DNA of 62,156 nucleotides, from NCBI GenBank assembly GCA_018333785.1, contig JAGXSU010000002.1:1-62156 (forward strand), read 5' to 3'. The notes under the pieces are model-generated. The model was not told where the DNA came from, did not search any database, and saw only the letters and a list, made by a program, of their open reading frames with translations. Below, piece after piece: positions 1 to 8,964 of this stretch. Both the position numbers and the translations under genes were made by a program. This DNA comes from Methylomicrobium sp. (GTDB lineage Bacteria > Pseudomonadota > Gammaproteobacteria > Methylococcales > Methylomonadaceae). Every line of letters starts with the position of its first letter. Positions within the stretch are counted from its first letter, which is position 1.

Positions 1-52
1 ATGCCCGCGATTTGAGGTGGCTCAATCGCGGGCATGGCCCGCTCCTACACTA
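1..52. repeat. REP-like palindromic element, cut by window edge
   Basis: A GC-rich inverted repeat (ATGCCCGCGAT ... ATCGCGGGCAT) followed by GGCCCGCTCCTACA. It closely matches the element at 36442-36503, and the adjoining bases 46-70 also match the right flank of that copy. The left arm is missing because the window starts inside the element. It resembles the REP sequences of pseudomonads. Confidence 0.8.
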
Positions 53-63
53 CCGGCTATCGA

Positions 64-2001
64 TTAATTGCGGTGAAGTACGGACGAGTGTTCAAGCAAA
101 ATACGCCGAACTTCTTCAATAACCTCCGGCTGCCCCTGGCACGAATGGTTCCAGTTAACCACTTTCTCCGAAATCGCTTCGTCGATATGTGCACTCTGGT
201 AAGCCACAACGCCGTCATCCCCTTCTTCCTTAGGCCCGTCGCCGTCCACGGCGATGATCGAATGGGCCGGAATATGCGGGGCTACCGGGATGGATGCCAG
301 TGTTTTTAATCCCGGATTATTGGGGTTCATGTTGTCGGCGGCTGTCGGCGGCCTGCGTAGTTTTGACAGTAATTTCTCGTCGCCGGATGAGGCAGCAGCT
401 TGAGCCAGCCCGCGCATCATATTCTGAGGCAGCGTGACAAGCTTGGCTACCAGTCCTGTCACCCACGCAGATGCGGCCGCCATGGCGCCGTGATGCGGTG
501 TCGAAATGAAAACGACCCGTTTTACAAAGGGCAAGGGTTTGAAGAACAGCGTCCGTTTTAACAGCGCTTCAACATCGGGCGATACCTTGATTTGATCGAA
601 CGGTTTGTCGCTGGTCAGATTCCAAAAGCGGTTGCCGGAATCGATTGCCATCATCTTGGTCAGCAAGCCGCCTTGGCTATGGCCTATGACGACCATCTGT
701 TGCAAGGCAGGATCCTTGTGATCGGGATCAAACTCATTGAGTGCATTTTCCAATGCTTGACTCAGCACACCGGCCGAATAAGGCACGGGATTCGCCGAAT
801 CATAGATGAACACCCAGATCTGATAGTTCTCGCGGATTCTTTGATCACCTTCCAGCTCATTGATCATTTCACCCCAGCGTAAAGGGCTAGAGGCTGTTCC
901 GTGCACCAACACCAAGGGAATTTTACCTTTACGATAAGGAAAGAGTGTAAACAAGCCATCGTTGATACGATCTTTCGGGATGGCTCCACTGAACAGGCCG
1001 CCCTGGATAAAATTAAGAAGCTCCAGAGAATAGATCGGATTATTGTTGAGCCGATACGCATAAGCCGCAGTGGGATCGAATTCTAGAGGCAGTTCTTGAT
1101 CAGCGACTTTAACGGTGGTCACTTGATCATTCGTGTACAACTCAAGATGCCCTTTGATTTGCCCGCCAGCCAAACTGGAACGTGCATGCTGCAGGCGAGC
1201 GATTGCGGTGACCGGTACTTTGGTGCGTGGCCCTAATCGCCGCGACCCGACCACTTCATTCGACGTGGTTCCACTGGAAATACTGGCCGCCAGCGTCGCG
1301 CCCAGCCCCGGCGTTCGATAGCGGTTTCTGAAGCCTCGAACATCCAGGAACGCAGTCGAGATAAAATGTTCCAGTTGGTAGCCGCCCCAGGACAGTCCAC
1401 TTTCGTCAAAGCTTAAATTCAACGTCCCGAATGGCAGTTGATAGGTGCCCGATCTTAATAGCACTTCAACCTCATCGTCTTCATCTTCTTCCGGGTCAGC
1501 TAAACCTTGCGCGAGCGCATGATTATAAAGATCGTAAGTCAGCCGGTAACGCGGGTCAGATACTTTGAGTTGGACACCGTGGCCATCGTCTGGAAACAGC
1601 AGCGACCAGGCATAAACTGCTGCCGCCAGAAAATAGGCGTGATCGTCCGTTTTTTGACCGTGCAACAACGATAACTCCGCCAAAGCAAACAGTTTGTCCT
1701 CATCGTCCATCGGTTTGAGTTCGGCGTGGAGTTCCGCCAGCACTTTCTCTGGTTCGTTTTCGAAGCGATCCATGAGTCCGTTGCGCCTTAGTATCATTTT
1801 TGTGGCTTCCGACGGTTGCCCTGCCGACAACGCGTTTTGTGTATTCAATTGATAGCCGGTCTGAATGTTTACCGGATCAATGCCTACCGGTGTCGCGCAA
1901 CCCTCGACCAGTAATGCAAATAAACAAAACACAAAAAAATTGAAACAACTGCCAACAGTTTGTTTATAGGGAAACGAAGCGATAATTTTGGTCATAAACA
2001 A
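64..2001 (-). CDS. alpha/beta-hydrolase lipoprotein (esterase/lipase-like)
   Basis: Probable envelope-anchored serine hydrolase. The N-terminus has a hydrophobic segment ending in LVEGC (Cys about residue 35), a plausible but atypical lipobox because of the Glu. The catalytic part lies in the C-terminal half: VLVHGTASSP (about 365) fits the oxyanion-hole loop, GHSQGG carries the nucleophile Ser near residue 443, and a DDGVV segment followed by NHSCQGQP near the C-terminus fits the acidic and His members of the triad. The 300-residue N-terminal half is unrecognised. The stop codon lies in the conserved flank of the repeat at 1-52, so the last residues may have been supplied by that element. 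Two Met codons (residues 1 and 3) are possible starts. Substrate unknown; PGAP1-like lipase or phospholipase activity is possible. Confidence 0.75.
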   Translation of the reverse strand: MFMTKIIASFPYKQTVGSCFNFFVFCLFALLVEGCATPVGIDPVNIQTGYQLNTQNALSAGQPSEATKMILRRNGLMDRFENEPEKVLAELHAELKPMDDEDKLFALAELSLLHGQKTDDHAYFLAAAVYAWSLLFPDDGHGVQLKVSDPRYRLTYDLYNHALAQGLADPEEDEDDEVEVLLRSGTYQLPFGTLNLSFDESGLSWGGYQLEHFISTAFLDVRGFRNRYRTPGLGATLAASISSGTTSNEVVGSRRLGPRTKVPVTAIARLQHARSSLAGGQIKGHLELYTNDQVTTVKVADQELPLEFDPTAAYAYRLNNNPIYSLELLNFIQGGLFSGAIPKDRINDGLFTLFPYRKGKIPLVLVHGTASSPLRWGEMINELEGDQRIRENYQIWVFIYDSANPVPYSAGVLSQALENALNEFDPDHKDPALQQMVVIGHSQGGLLTKMMAIDSGNRFWNLTSDKPFDQIKVSPDVEALLKRTLFFKPLPFVKRVVFISTPHHGAMAAASAWVTGLVAKLVTLPQNMMRGLAQAAASSGDEKLLSKLRRPPTAADNMNPNNPGLKTLASIPVAPHIPAHSIIAVDGDGPKEEGDDGVVAYQSAHIDEAISEKVVNWNHSCQGQPEVIEEVRRILLEHSSVLHRN

Positions 2002-2529
2002 AGGGGAAATAGTGGATAGTTAAGGCCAGGTAAGTGACCCATTCAAGCGGTGCCTTTAATGGTATAAATGTAAATAAGCCACTTCTTTGTTAAATAGAGT
2101 GAGTAATCAAACGTGATCCGTTCGCCCACAGCGTATCAGAAGGCTAACCGGTATTTCACAACCCCTATATTACTTGAAAAAGCCTTGTTTGATACGTAAA
2201 AACAAATCAACAAGAGTGCATATTGGAATACGTAATGAACCAATGACAAAAGTTCGCAGCTGGTTCTATTGTTTCTAAGCGACACTGAAACAGATCAGGC
2301 GCTGGCATGCTATGGACAAAGCGATTTTTCCAGCCCATGATATATTTTCAAAGTAAATGTCGATCGACCATGCTACGCATGGAGTAACAAGCGTGATCTT
2401 TTGTTGCAATCTAAATCTATTCGTCAGCCATTTTTCAAAAATCCTTAAATTATGCGCATCGCACTGTCCCTTTGTGTTTTCTTAGTTGTCGTTTTAATCG
2501 CTATGGCGGCAGAACACACACCCGGTTTT
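2002..2529. other. 528-nt intergenic region
   Basis: Separates the esterase from the glycosidase operon; both neighbours are on the minus strand, so it should hold the esterase promoter and the end of the glycosidase transcript. I see no clear terminator hairpin, RNA gene or repeat. A short plus-strand frame at 2452 with a signal-peptide-like sequence lacks a ribosome binding site and runs into the antisense of the next gene. Confidence 0.5.
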
Positions 2530-4014
2530 TTAATACTGCAGTTCAATCAGGTTATAAACCCTGAATTCCCAGGGCAGTAAGTCCAGATAGAATCCAGGTA
2601 GGATCAGACTGCCGCCATCCCTAACATACTGCTCAGATCCCATTAAATCTTCAAACCTGAAGACTTGCCCTTGCAAATCCGGCCATGGCAAAGTCAGATA
2701 ACATTGACTTTGATTCGGTGCGTAATTAACAACGGCGATTGCCCTTTGCCCGGCATCTGCTTGCCAAGCAAATGCGATTATACAGTCCGCTGTCCAATTG
2801 CCCTCCCAAGCAGAACGGCATGCCAGCAATTGCCACTGACCATTGCGAAATACATCCAGACGCATGGCGGCCAGTAGGTGTTGGTAGAATGTTTTCAAGG
2901 CTGGATCATTCGGCTGTTCCGGACCACGACACAGATGGACGGAAACTTTTTTCGGCCATCCTTGCAATTGCCCCTGGTGAAAGAAGCGCAAGCCGGGACT
3001 GAGGTAAGTTAACACAGCCGCGGCTTTGTGAACTGGGCATGGAAAAGTCATAGCAGCACGCGGCTCATCGTGATTCTCTAAAAATCGTGCGGATTTTTGT
3101 TGATAATCCAAATCGGCCCAAAAATGCTCACGCACGGGGCGGGCCACTTGATCGCGCAGCCGGTCGTAAAGACGTTTGTCATAGGTGTAGTCGAATCCTT
3201 GCTGTTGCAGTGTCCATTCCAGATCCCAATAAACTTCAGCCATAAACACAAAATCGGGATGCTGGTCTCTCACCTTTTGGATCGCCATTGGCCAAAATGC
3301 TTCGGTGTTAATGCCCCAGGTTCTTTGAAATATGTCCGGTAAAACCAGCATGGCCATATCGCAACGCAAACCATCGCAATACCCGGCAATGCCTGATAGC
3401 TCATTGACCAATGCTGTCTGCAGGTCCGGATTGCTGTAATTCAGTTGCAAGGTATCCGGCCAGCCATCGAAGTAAGGATCACGACCGTAAGCGAAAATGG
3501 CCGGGCCTTGCGGCAAATCCAGCAGGATATAGTTTTGAGGTTGTTGAGCCAGTTGCTCTTCGGTACCGAAAATATAATAGTCGGGATGTTCTTGTACCCA
3601 GGGATGGTCAGGCGCTGTATGGTTGGGCACAAAATCCAGCATCAACTTGAGCCCGCGCAGATGCAGGCGATCACGCAGGCGCACCAATGCTCCCGGCTCT
3701 CCCAATTGGGCGTTAAGCCTATAAGCAGTTATGGCAAAACCGGATCCGCAGATATCTTCTTCTTGTAAGTCGGGTAACTGGGCTTCAAATTCAGCACGCC
3801 ATTGCAAGTTGGTACGAGATAGCTGACGCCCTGCGGCGCCTGTTTGCCAGACGCTTAGGCAGTAAATCCAGTCGAAGCCCAAATCAGCCAGACTATCCAG
3901 TTCGGCATCGGGAATATTGTCAAGGGTCGCCTGCCGTCCGAATTGACTGGACAGTTGACTCAGCCAAACGCGGGTATTGATTTGGTATAGGGAGGGATAT
4001 AAAGCATGAGTCAT
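2530..4014 (-). CDS. GH13 alpha-amylase-family glycosidase
   Basis: Cytosolic alpha-glucan or oligosaccharide-active enzyme of family GH13 (no signal peptide). The (beta/alpha)8 signature regions are visible in order: LMLDFVPNHT (region I, about residue 122), GLRCDMAML with the nucleophile Asp near 218 (region II), MAEVYW with the general acid Glu near 260 (region III), and FLENHDEPR with the transition-state Asp near 316 (region IV). A short C-terminal beta domain follows. At 494 aa it is a compact member. It lies 123 bp downstream of the GH63-like gene on the same strand, probably in one transcript, which suggests the two act on the same storage glucan or compatible-solute glucoside. Exact specificity (alpha-amylase, trehalose- or sucrose-related) cannot be read from sequence. 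Confidence 0.85.
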   Translation of the reverse strand: MTHALYPSLYQINTRVWLSQLSSQFGRQATLDNIPDAELDSLADLGFDWIYCLSVWQTGAAGRQLSRTNLQWRAEFEAQLPDLQEEDICGSGFAITAYRLNAQLGEPGALVRLRDRLHLRGLKLMLDFVPNHTAPDHPWVQEHPDYYIFGTEEQLAQQPQNYILLDLPQGPAIFAYGRDPYFDGWPDTLQLNYSNPDLQTALVNELSGIAGYCDGLRCDMAMLVLPDIFQRTWGINTEAFWPMAIQKVRDQHPDFVFMAEVYWDLEWTLQQQGFDYTYDKRLYDRLRDQVARPVREHFWADLDYQQKSARFLENHDEPRAAMTFPCPVHKAAAVLTYLSPGLRFFHQGQLQGWPKKVSVHLCRGPEQPNDPALKTFYQHLLAAMRLDVFRNGQWQLLACRSAWEGNWTADCIIAFAWQADAGQRAIAVVNYAPNQSQCYLTLPWPDLQGQVFRFEDLMGSEQYVRDGGSLILPGFYLDLLPWEFRVYNLIELQY

Positions 4015-4137
4015 GATGGTCTCCCTTCTATAGGGTCTTGGTTTTTATCGGCTTAAATTCGGGCTTTGGTTTCCTGGATTCCAGCCAACCATTGAAAAAA
4101 AGTAACGACTTGCCCGCTTTCAGTTAAGGGTGTAGTG

Positions 4138-6948
4138 TCATTTGCCTACAAATTTCTTCATAGCCGCCATCTCAACATCCTCAGCGGTGAGTATCTCTTG
4201 TGTAACGTCGCCCATGGCCTGAATGATGCGGGCGATGCAACCTGTCCAACCCGTCTGATGACTGGCACCGATACCGGCGCCATTGTCGCCGTGAAAATAT
4301 TCGTAGAACAGGACCAAGTCCTTCCAGTAGGGATCGTTTTGGAACTTTTCGGATCCACCATTAACCGGCCGATGTCCATTACTATCGGGCAGGAAGATGC
4401 TGGTCAACCGTTTGCCGATTTCCTGCTGAACCTCAAATAGCGTCATGAAATGCCCTGATCCTGTTGGGCATTCCACCTTAAAAGAGTCTCCATAGAAAGC
4501 ATAGAGCCGGTAGAGTGAACTCAAAATCAAATAATTGACAGGCATCCAGACCGGCCCGCGCCAATTGGAGTTACCGCCGAACATTCCGGTGTTGGAATCG
4601 CCCGGCAAGTAGTCCACACGAAACGCCTGTCCGTTATGATAAAAAACAAATGGATGCTCCCGGTGATAACGCGATAAAGAGCGGATCCCGTAAGGACTCA
4701 AAAACTCGTTTTCATCCAACATTTTGGCAAGAACCCGACGTAATTTTTGCTCGTTAAACACCGATAACATGCGACGGCCTGCCAGCCCTTTTTGACTGGG
4801 TAAGTGCATATTGACGGTAAACTCGGGATGACGGCGGTAAAAGTCTTTTGCACGTTGGCGAAAGTTTGGCATTTTTTCGAGATCGGCTTCCTCGAAAACC
4901 GCAATGGCCACAAGAGGAAGTAATCCGACCATTGACCGCACTTTCAATCGCGTCGCCGTTCCATCCGGCAGGCGGAGCACATCATAGAAGAAACCGTCTT
5001 CTTCATCCCACATTTCATCCTGATTTTCGCCCAGCCTATCCATGGCTCCGGCTATCCACAGGGTGTGCTCCAGAAATTTGCTGGCAAATTCTTCGTACAG
5101 GGAATCGTGAACCGCCAGCTCAACTGCAATTCGCAGCATCTGCTGGCTGAAAAAGACCATCCAGGCGGTGCCATCCGCTTGCTCAAGAAAGCCTCCGGTA
5201 GGCAAGGGTGAACTGCGGTCAAATACCCCGATGTTATCCAGTCCCAAAAATCCGCCCTCAAATACATTGTTACCGTTGCGGTCCTTGCGGTTCAGCCACC
5301 AGGTGAAATTAACCAGGAGCTTGGAGAACGCATACTTGAGAAAATTGATGTCACCTTTACCGTCATTGCGCGCCTTATCCATCAAATAGATCTGCATCGT
5401 CGCGAAGGCATGAACAGGCGGATTGACGTCGCCAAAGTTCCATTCATAAGCCGGAATTTGACCGTTAGGGTGCAGATAATCGTTCCGTAACATCAAATCC
5501 AGCTGGGATTTGGCAAAATCCGAGTCGACAATCGACAATGGCAACATATGGAACGCCAGATCCCAGGCGGCAAACCAGGGATACTCCCATTTATCCGGCA
5601 TGGAAATGATGTCATCGCAGCAAATGTGAAACCATTCGCCGTTGCGAATCCTGTGGCGTTGCGCCGCCCCCGACCAAGGTGTGACATGGTGCTCCTCCAG
5701 CCACTTATCCACATCGTAATAGAAATATTGCTTGGTCCACAGCATGCCGGCCAGCGCCTGACGCATCAAATTGGCCCGTTGCGGATCCTTTGCTTTGATC
5801 GCCGCGGGTGTTATTGCGTCATAGAAGGTGTCCGCTTCCTGAATTCGTGCGTTGAAAACAGCATCAAAACCGTCAAACGGAGAATCCATCCGGTCTGGCT
5901 CGTTACGGGTCAGCCGCAAGCGAATAACTTGTGTTTCACCGGCACCTACTATCAACTGGAAGTGAGGGGAGACCTTTGTCCCCATCTGAGCCGGATTGAT
6001 GGCATCCTGCTGCCCATGAATCAGATAGTTGTTAATACCGTCTTTCACAAAAGGACTGGCGTTCTCTCCGGCAAAAAGGCGCGCGTTGTTGGTCTCATTC
6101 TCCGTAAATAATAACGGCACATTACTGTCACAATAAAGATAGTAATCGTCCAGAAACTCCTGAAAAAGCGGATCGGTATGGTGAGCATGAACAATACTCG
6201 CGCTGGAATTCTGGACTTTTTGCAAAACAGGCTTGTTACCTCCATCTGACCAAGACCAGGTGTTGCGAAACCAAAGCGTCGGTAACACATGGAGTAAGGC
6301 GGCATCCTGACCCCTGTTGCTGACGCTGATTTTAATCAGGATATCTTTAGCATCCGCTTTGGCGTACTCGACAAAAACATCGTAGTAACGGTTCTCGTTG
6401 AAAATTCCGGTATCAAGCAACTCATATTCCAGATCATCACGGCTGCGCTGGCGGTTGGTGACAATCAGATCCTCATACGGATACGCGGCCTGCGGATACT
6501 TGTAAAGATACTTCATATAGGAGTGCGTTGGTGTACTGTCCAGGTAGAAGTAATATTCCTTGACGTCTTCTCCGTGATTGCCTTCGCTGTTGGTCAAGCC
6601 AAAGGCACGCTCCTTGATGATGGGATCTTTGCCGTTCCAGAGCGCCAACGCAAAACACAGCACTTGATGATCATCCGAAATGCCCCCCAAACCATCTTCA
6701 CCCCAGCGATAAGCGCGTGATCTCGCCTGATCGTGCGTAAAATAATTCCAGGCATCGCCGTTGTCACTGTAATCCTCACGTACCGTGCCCCATTGCCGTT
6801 CACTGATATAAGGCCCCCATTTTTTCCAGGGGATCTTAGAATCACGCGCTTCTTCTAGTCTGATTTTTTCAGAAATCATTGGATACCACCAGGGACTTTT
6901 TTCGTCCGAATAGGTTGATGAAACAAGCAAGGGGGATGAAACGTTCAT
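4138..6948 (-). CDS. GH63-like glucosidase (MGH1-like)
   Basis: A 936-aa (alpha/alpha)6-barrel glycoside hydrolase resembling the large bacterial GH63 glucosidases. Recognisable parts are an N-terminal beta-sandwich region (SERQWGTVREDYS, DAWNYFTHDQARSRAYRWGE near the start) and a C-terminal helical barrel beginning around residue 390 with KQYFYYDVDKWLEEH, the PWFAAWDLAFHMLPL segment, WLNRKDRNGNNVFEGGFLGL, and RGPVWMPVNYLIL toward the end. No signal peptide, so it is probably cytoplasmic. It heads a two-gene operon with the GH13 enzyme. Family enzymes release glucose or mannose from alpha-linked oligosaccharides or glycerate glycosides; which applies here is not known. No strong Shine-Dalgarno precedes the chosen ATG. 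Confidence 0.8.
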   Translation of the reverse strand: MNVSSPLLVSSTYSDEKSPWWYPMISEKIRLEEARDSKIPWKKWGPYISERQWGTVREDYSDNGDAWNYFTHDQARSRAYRWGEDGLGGISDDHQVLCFALALWNGKDPIIKERAFGLTNSEGNHGEDVKEYYFYLDSTPTHSYMKYLYKYPQAAYPYEDLIVTNRQRSRDDLEYELLDTGIFNENRYYDVFVEYAKADAKDILIKISVSNRGQDAALLHVLPTLWFRNTWSWSDGGNKPVLQKVQNSSASIVHAHHTDPLFQEFLDDYYLYCDSNVPLLFTENETNNARLFAGENASPFVKDGINNYLIHGQQDAINPAQMGTKVSPHFQLIVGAGETQVIRLRLTRNEPDRMDSPFDGFDAVFNARIQEADTFYDAITPAAIKAKDPQRANLMRQALAGMLWTKQYFYYDVDKWLEEHHVTPWSGAAQRHRIRNGEWFHICCDDIISMPDKWEYPWFAAWDLAFHMLPLSIVDSDFAKSQLDLMLRNDYLHPNGQIPAYEWNFGDVNPPVHAFATMQIYLMDKARNDGKGDINFLKYAFSKLLVNFTWWLNRKDRNGNNVFEGGFLGLDNIGVFDRSSPLPTGGFLEQADGTAWMVFFSQQMLRIAVELAVHDSLYEEFASKFLEHTLWIAGAMDRLGENQDEMWDEEDGFFYDVLRLPDGTATRLKVRSMVGLLPLVAIAVFEEADLEKMPNFRQRAKDFYRRHPEFTVNMHLPSQKGLAGRRMLSVFNEQKLRRVLAKMLDENEFLSPYGIRSLSRYHREHPFVFYHNGQAFRVDYLPGDSNTGMFGGNSNWRGPVWMPVNYLILSSLYRLYAFYGDSFKVECPTGSGHFMTLFEVQQEIGKRLTSIFLPDSNGHRPVNGGSEKFQNDPYWKDLVLFYEYFHGDNGAGIGASHQTGWTGCIARIIQAMGDVTQEILTAEDVEMAAMKKFVGK

Positions 6949-7330
6949 GTCAGTGAGCGTTAAAAGTATAGCAACAGCTCAGTAGCAGGTCTGGCAAAGA
7001 AAGGCCGATTTAAGGCGGATAAGGCCCTGCCCCAGCCGCCAATGGTGTTGAAGGAAGATCTACTGTCGCTTATCCACACTAACTATCTGCAACTCTGGCT
7101 TTCGCCGTAAGACATGGGCCTAAAAATGAGTGCCTAAGCCAATCTGAGGTTTAACGAAAAGATTGTGACAAGCTATTTGTTGAGTATCAATAGAAAAATT
7201 TTTAGGCGTACTAAAACATTTAAAAACGCGGACTTGCTTTGACGCGGTTGTTTTACGAGGTGAGCGCAGCTTTGTCGACTTTAATCAATGTCTCAACAAA
7301 GCTGCGGACAAAGAAATACTGTTACGTCTC
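6949..7330. other. 382-nt intergenic region with an 11-bp inverted repeat
   Basis: Lies between the reductase gene end and the GH63 gene start, both minus strand. It contains a perfect 11-bp inverted repeat (CGCAGCTTTGT at 7265-7275, ACAAAGCTGCG at 7296-7306) with a 20-nt loop and no T-run in either direction. The GH63 operon promoter should be near 6950-7050, but no clear boxes are visible. Confidence 0.5.
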
Positions 7331-8317
7331 TTACTCAAGCGAAGATGAAGCCACATGAAATGCGTCGGAGTAAATATCTTTCAGCGAAGCTCCGTTAAGA
7401 TAAGCCTGGGTTTTAGTTTGATTAACCATATCCGGGTGGCCGCATAGAAAAACTCGCCAACCTTTCAAATCGGGTAATGCGGCCATGGCAACATCGTTGG
7501 CCCGGCCTGTCGCAACGCCTTCCGGTGCATCCCCACGCGACACGCAAGGTGTGTAGTGGAAATTGTCATAGTGCTGCTGCAATGCCTGCATTTCATCAAT
7601 CCAATACAATCCATCCATTTCCCGGCTACCGTGATATAAATGTATTTTTCCCGTATGTCCTTGTTCTAGAGCCTCTTCTATGATGCCGGCCAAAGGAGCC
7701 AAGCCACTTCCTGTGCCTATCAGCAGCATATTTTGGCCCTGATTATCGGGCAGATAAAAACAAAGGCCCTGTGGATCCGATACAGAGATGATGTCACCGA
7801 CATTGAGTTCTTGATGCACCCATTCACTGAAACGGCCACCGGCCAAACGGCGAATATGAAACGTCAGTTTATGCGTGTGAACTTTACTGTTGGCAATTGA
7901 ATAGCTGCGCATCAGACCGTCTGAACGCTTCAAATTAACAAATTGTCCTGCATAATAATCCAGTGCGTCCTTGCACTGAATGGTCAGCAAAAGCGTTTCC
8001 TGATTAAGTAACACTTTACTGACCACGGTTGCTTCGGTAAAAAAATCAGCTTGATGACTTAAAGCGACAACCATGTCTTTACTTGGAAAACACAGACACG
8101 CTAAAAAATAATTCTGTTTGCACAAAACATTTTTTAATCCTTTTTGTGAGTCTTCAGGGGGCATGCCTTCCAGGCTCCGCATCATGCAAGACTGGCAAAC
8201 CCCTTGACGGCAACTGTAAGGCACATCCCTGCCTTCACGTAACATAGCGTCCAGCACTGTTTCACCTTCATGGCAAACGGTTACCTGTTCATCCAGCGTT
8301 ATGTGTCTTGAAGTCAT
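7331..8317 (-). CDS. 2Fe-2S / FAD / NAD(P)H reductase
   Basis: Electron-transfer reductase with a plant-type ferredoxin domain at the N-terminus (C36-x4-C41-x2-C44 and a fourth Cys at 74 or 76), then an FAD-binding barrel (MRSYSIANSK, about residue 133) and an NAD(P)H-binding domain (IGTGSGLAPLAG, about residue 200; FLCGHPDMV near the C-terminus). The architecture matches oxygenase reductases such as MmoC/BenC and CDP-6-deoxyglucoseen reductases. It starts 15 bp after the truncated haemoglobin gene, so the two are almost certainly cotranscribed. The context suggests it re-reduces the haemoglobin haem, as an NO-dioxygenase or oxygen-chemistry partner; that pairing is inference. An alternative is reduction of an unlinked oxygenase. 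Confidence 0.85.
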   Translation of the reverse strand: MTSRHITLDEQVTVCHEGETVLDAMLREGRDVPYSCRQGVCQSCMMRSLEGMPPEDSQKGLKNVLCKQNYFLACLCFPSKDMVVALSHQADFFTEATVVSKVLLNQETLLLTIQCKDALDYYAGQFVNLKRSDGLMRSYSIANSKVHTHKLTFHIRRLAGGRFSEWVHQELNVGDIISVSDPQGLCFYLPDNQGQNMLLIGTGSGLAPLAGIIEEALEQGHTGKIHLYHGSREMDGLYWIDEMQALQQHYDNFHYTPCVSRGDAPEGVATGRANDVAMAALPDLKGWRVFLCGHPDMVNQTKTQAYLNGASLKDIYSDAFHVASSSLE

Positions 8318-8332
8318 GTCTGATTATCCGAA

Positions 8333-8710
8333 TTATTTGCCTAAAACGTCGGCGCGGGTGCTTTCAGCGATTGCCGCTACCTGGCCTACCAGTTCCTCAG
8401 GCACTTTCAGTTCTCTTAACGTGCCTGATAAATGCTCCATAACTGCATCAAAGTGGGAATCGTTTAAGCCCATTTTGACAAACCGTGCATGCGCAGTCCG
8501 CATATCGGTTCCGGTGTAATTATTGGGGCCACCGAAAGCCATGGTAAGAAACGCTTTTTGTTTTGCAGCTTGTTTTTCTATATCCGAATTATCAAAAAAA
8601 CGGTTGATTCGAAAATCGCTTAAAACTTTGCGATAGAAAATATCGACTGCCGCATTGACTGCTGCTTCGCCACCGAGTTGTTCATAAAGGGTTGGTTTTG
8701 CTTCACTCAT
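8333..8710 (-). CDS. group I truncated haemoglobin
   Basis: A 125-aa 2-on-2 globin. YEQLGGEAAV at the N-terminus and FGGPNNYTG are family marks. Aligning by eye with Mycobacterium tuberculosis trHbN at a constant offset of 7 places distal Tyr B10 at Tyr26, Gln E11 at Gln51 and the proximal haem ligand His F8 at His74, so all key haem-pocket residues are present. trHbN-type proteins bind O2 and NO and can oxidise NO to nitrate when re-reduced. A good ribosome binding site (AAGGAAG) precedes the ATG. It is first in a two-gene operon with the reductase and is divergent from a regulator gene 254 bp away, which suggests a regulated NO or oxygen response. Confidence 0.92.
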   Translation of the reverse strand: MSEAKPTLYEQLGGEAAVNAAVDIFYRKVLSDFRINRFFDNSDIEKQAAKQKAFLTMAFGGPNNYTGTDMRTAHARFVKMGLNDSHFDAVMEHLSGTLRELKVPEELVGQVAAIAESTRADVLGK

Positions 8711-8964
8711 GGGTCACTTCCTTCTCGTTATAATTAATTTTGTTAGTTTAAGCTTTGGTGCTCGAAAAATAGTTTAGCTTCGATACTATACTTATGCAAT
8801 ATTTATATTATAAAAGTGCTTATTTTTGTTTATACTCTGCATGCGCACTCGTTAAGCTAATCTGAAAAAGTCCAGGTCCGAGCCAAAGCCGCCTCATATT
8901 AACTTTAGAAGTTGACTGAAACAATCATTTACAATGAACACCGTATTGAAAACAGGAGCATTCA
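8711..8964. promoter_or_regulatory. divergent promoter region, globin operon / SufR-like regulator
   Basis: 254 bp between two divergent starts. It is AT-rich around 8770-8840 and should hold both promoters and any operator of the regulator. I could not identify a convincing operator or sigma-70 pair by eye. Confidence 0.5.

Noticed and set aside
2452-2577. Plus-strand frame of 42 codons beginning with a signal-peptide-like sequence MRIALSLCVFLVVVLIAMAA
   Set aside because: No ribosome binding site; its 3' half is antisense to the end of the GH13 gene. Likely chance.
5548-6111. 187-codon plus-strand frame antisense to the GH63 gene
   Set aside because: Complement of a well-supported gene with clear domain motifs; the antisense translation resembles nothing.
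7265-7306. 11-bp inverted repeat considered as a terminator
   Set aside because: No T-run on either side and a long loop of 20 nt.
8711-8964. Specific operator for the SufR-like regulator
   Set aside because: AT-rich stretches and weak inverted motifs are present but no convincing dyad could be singled out by eye.
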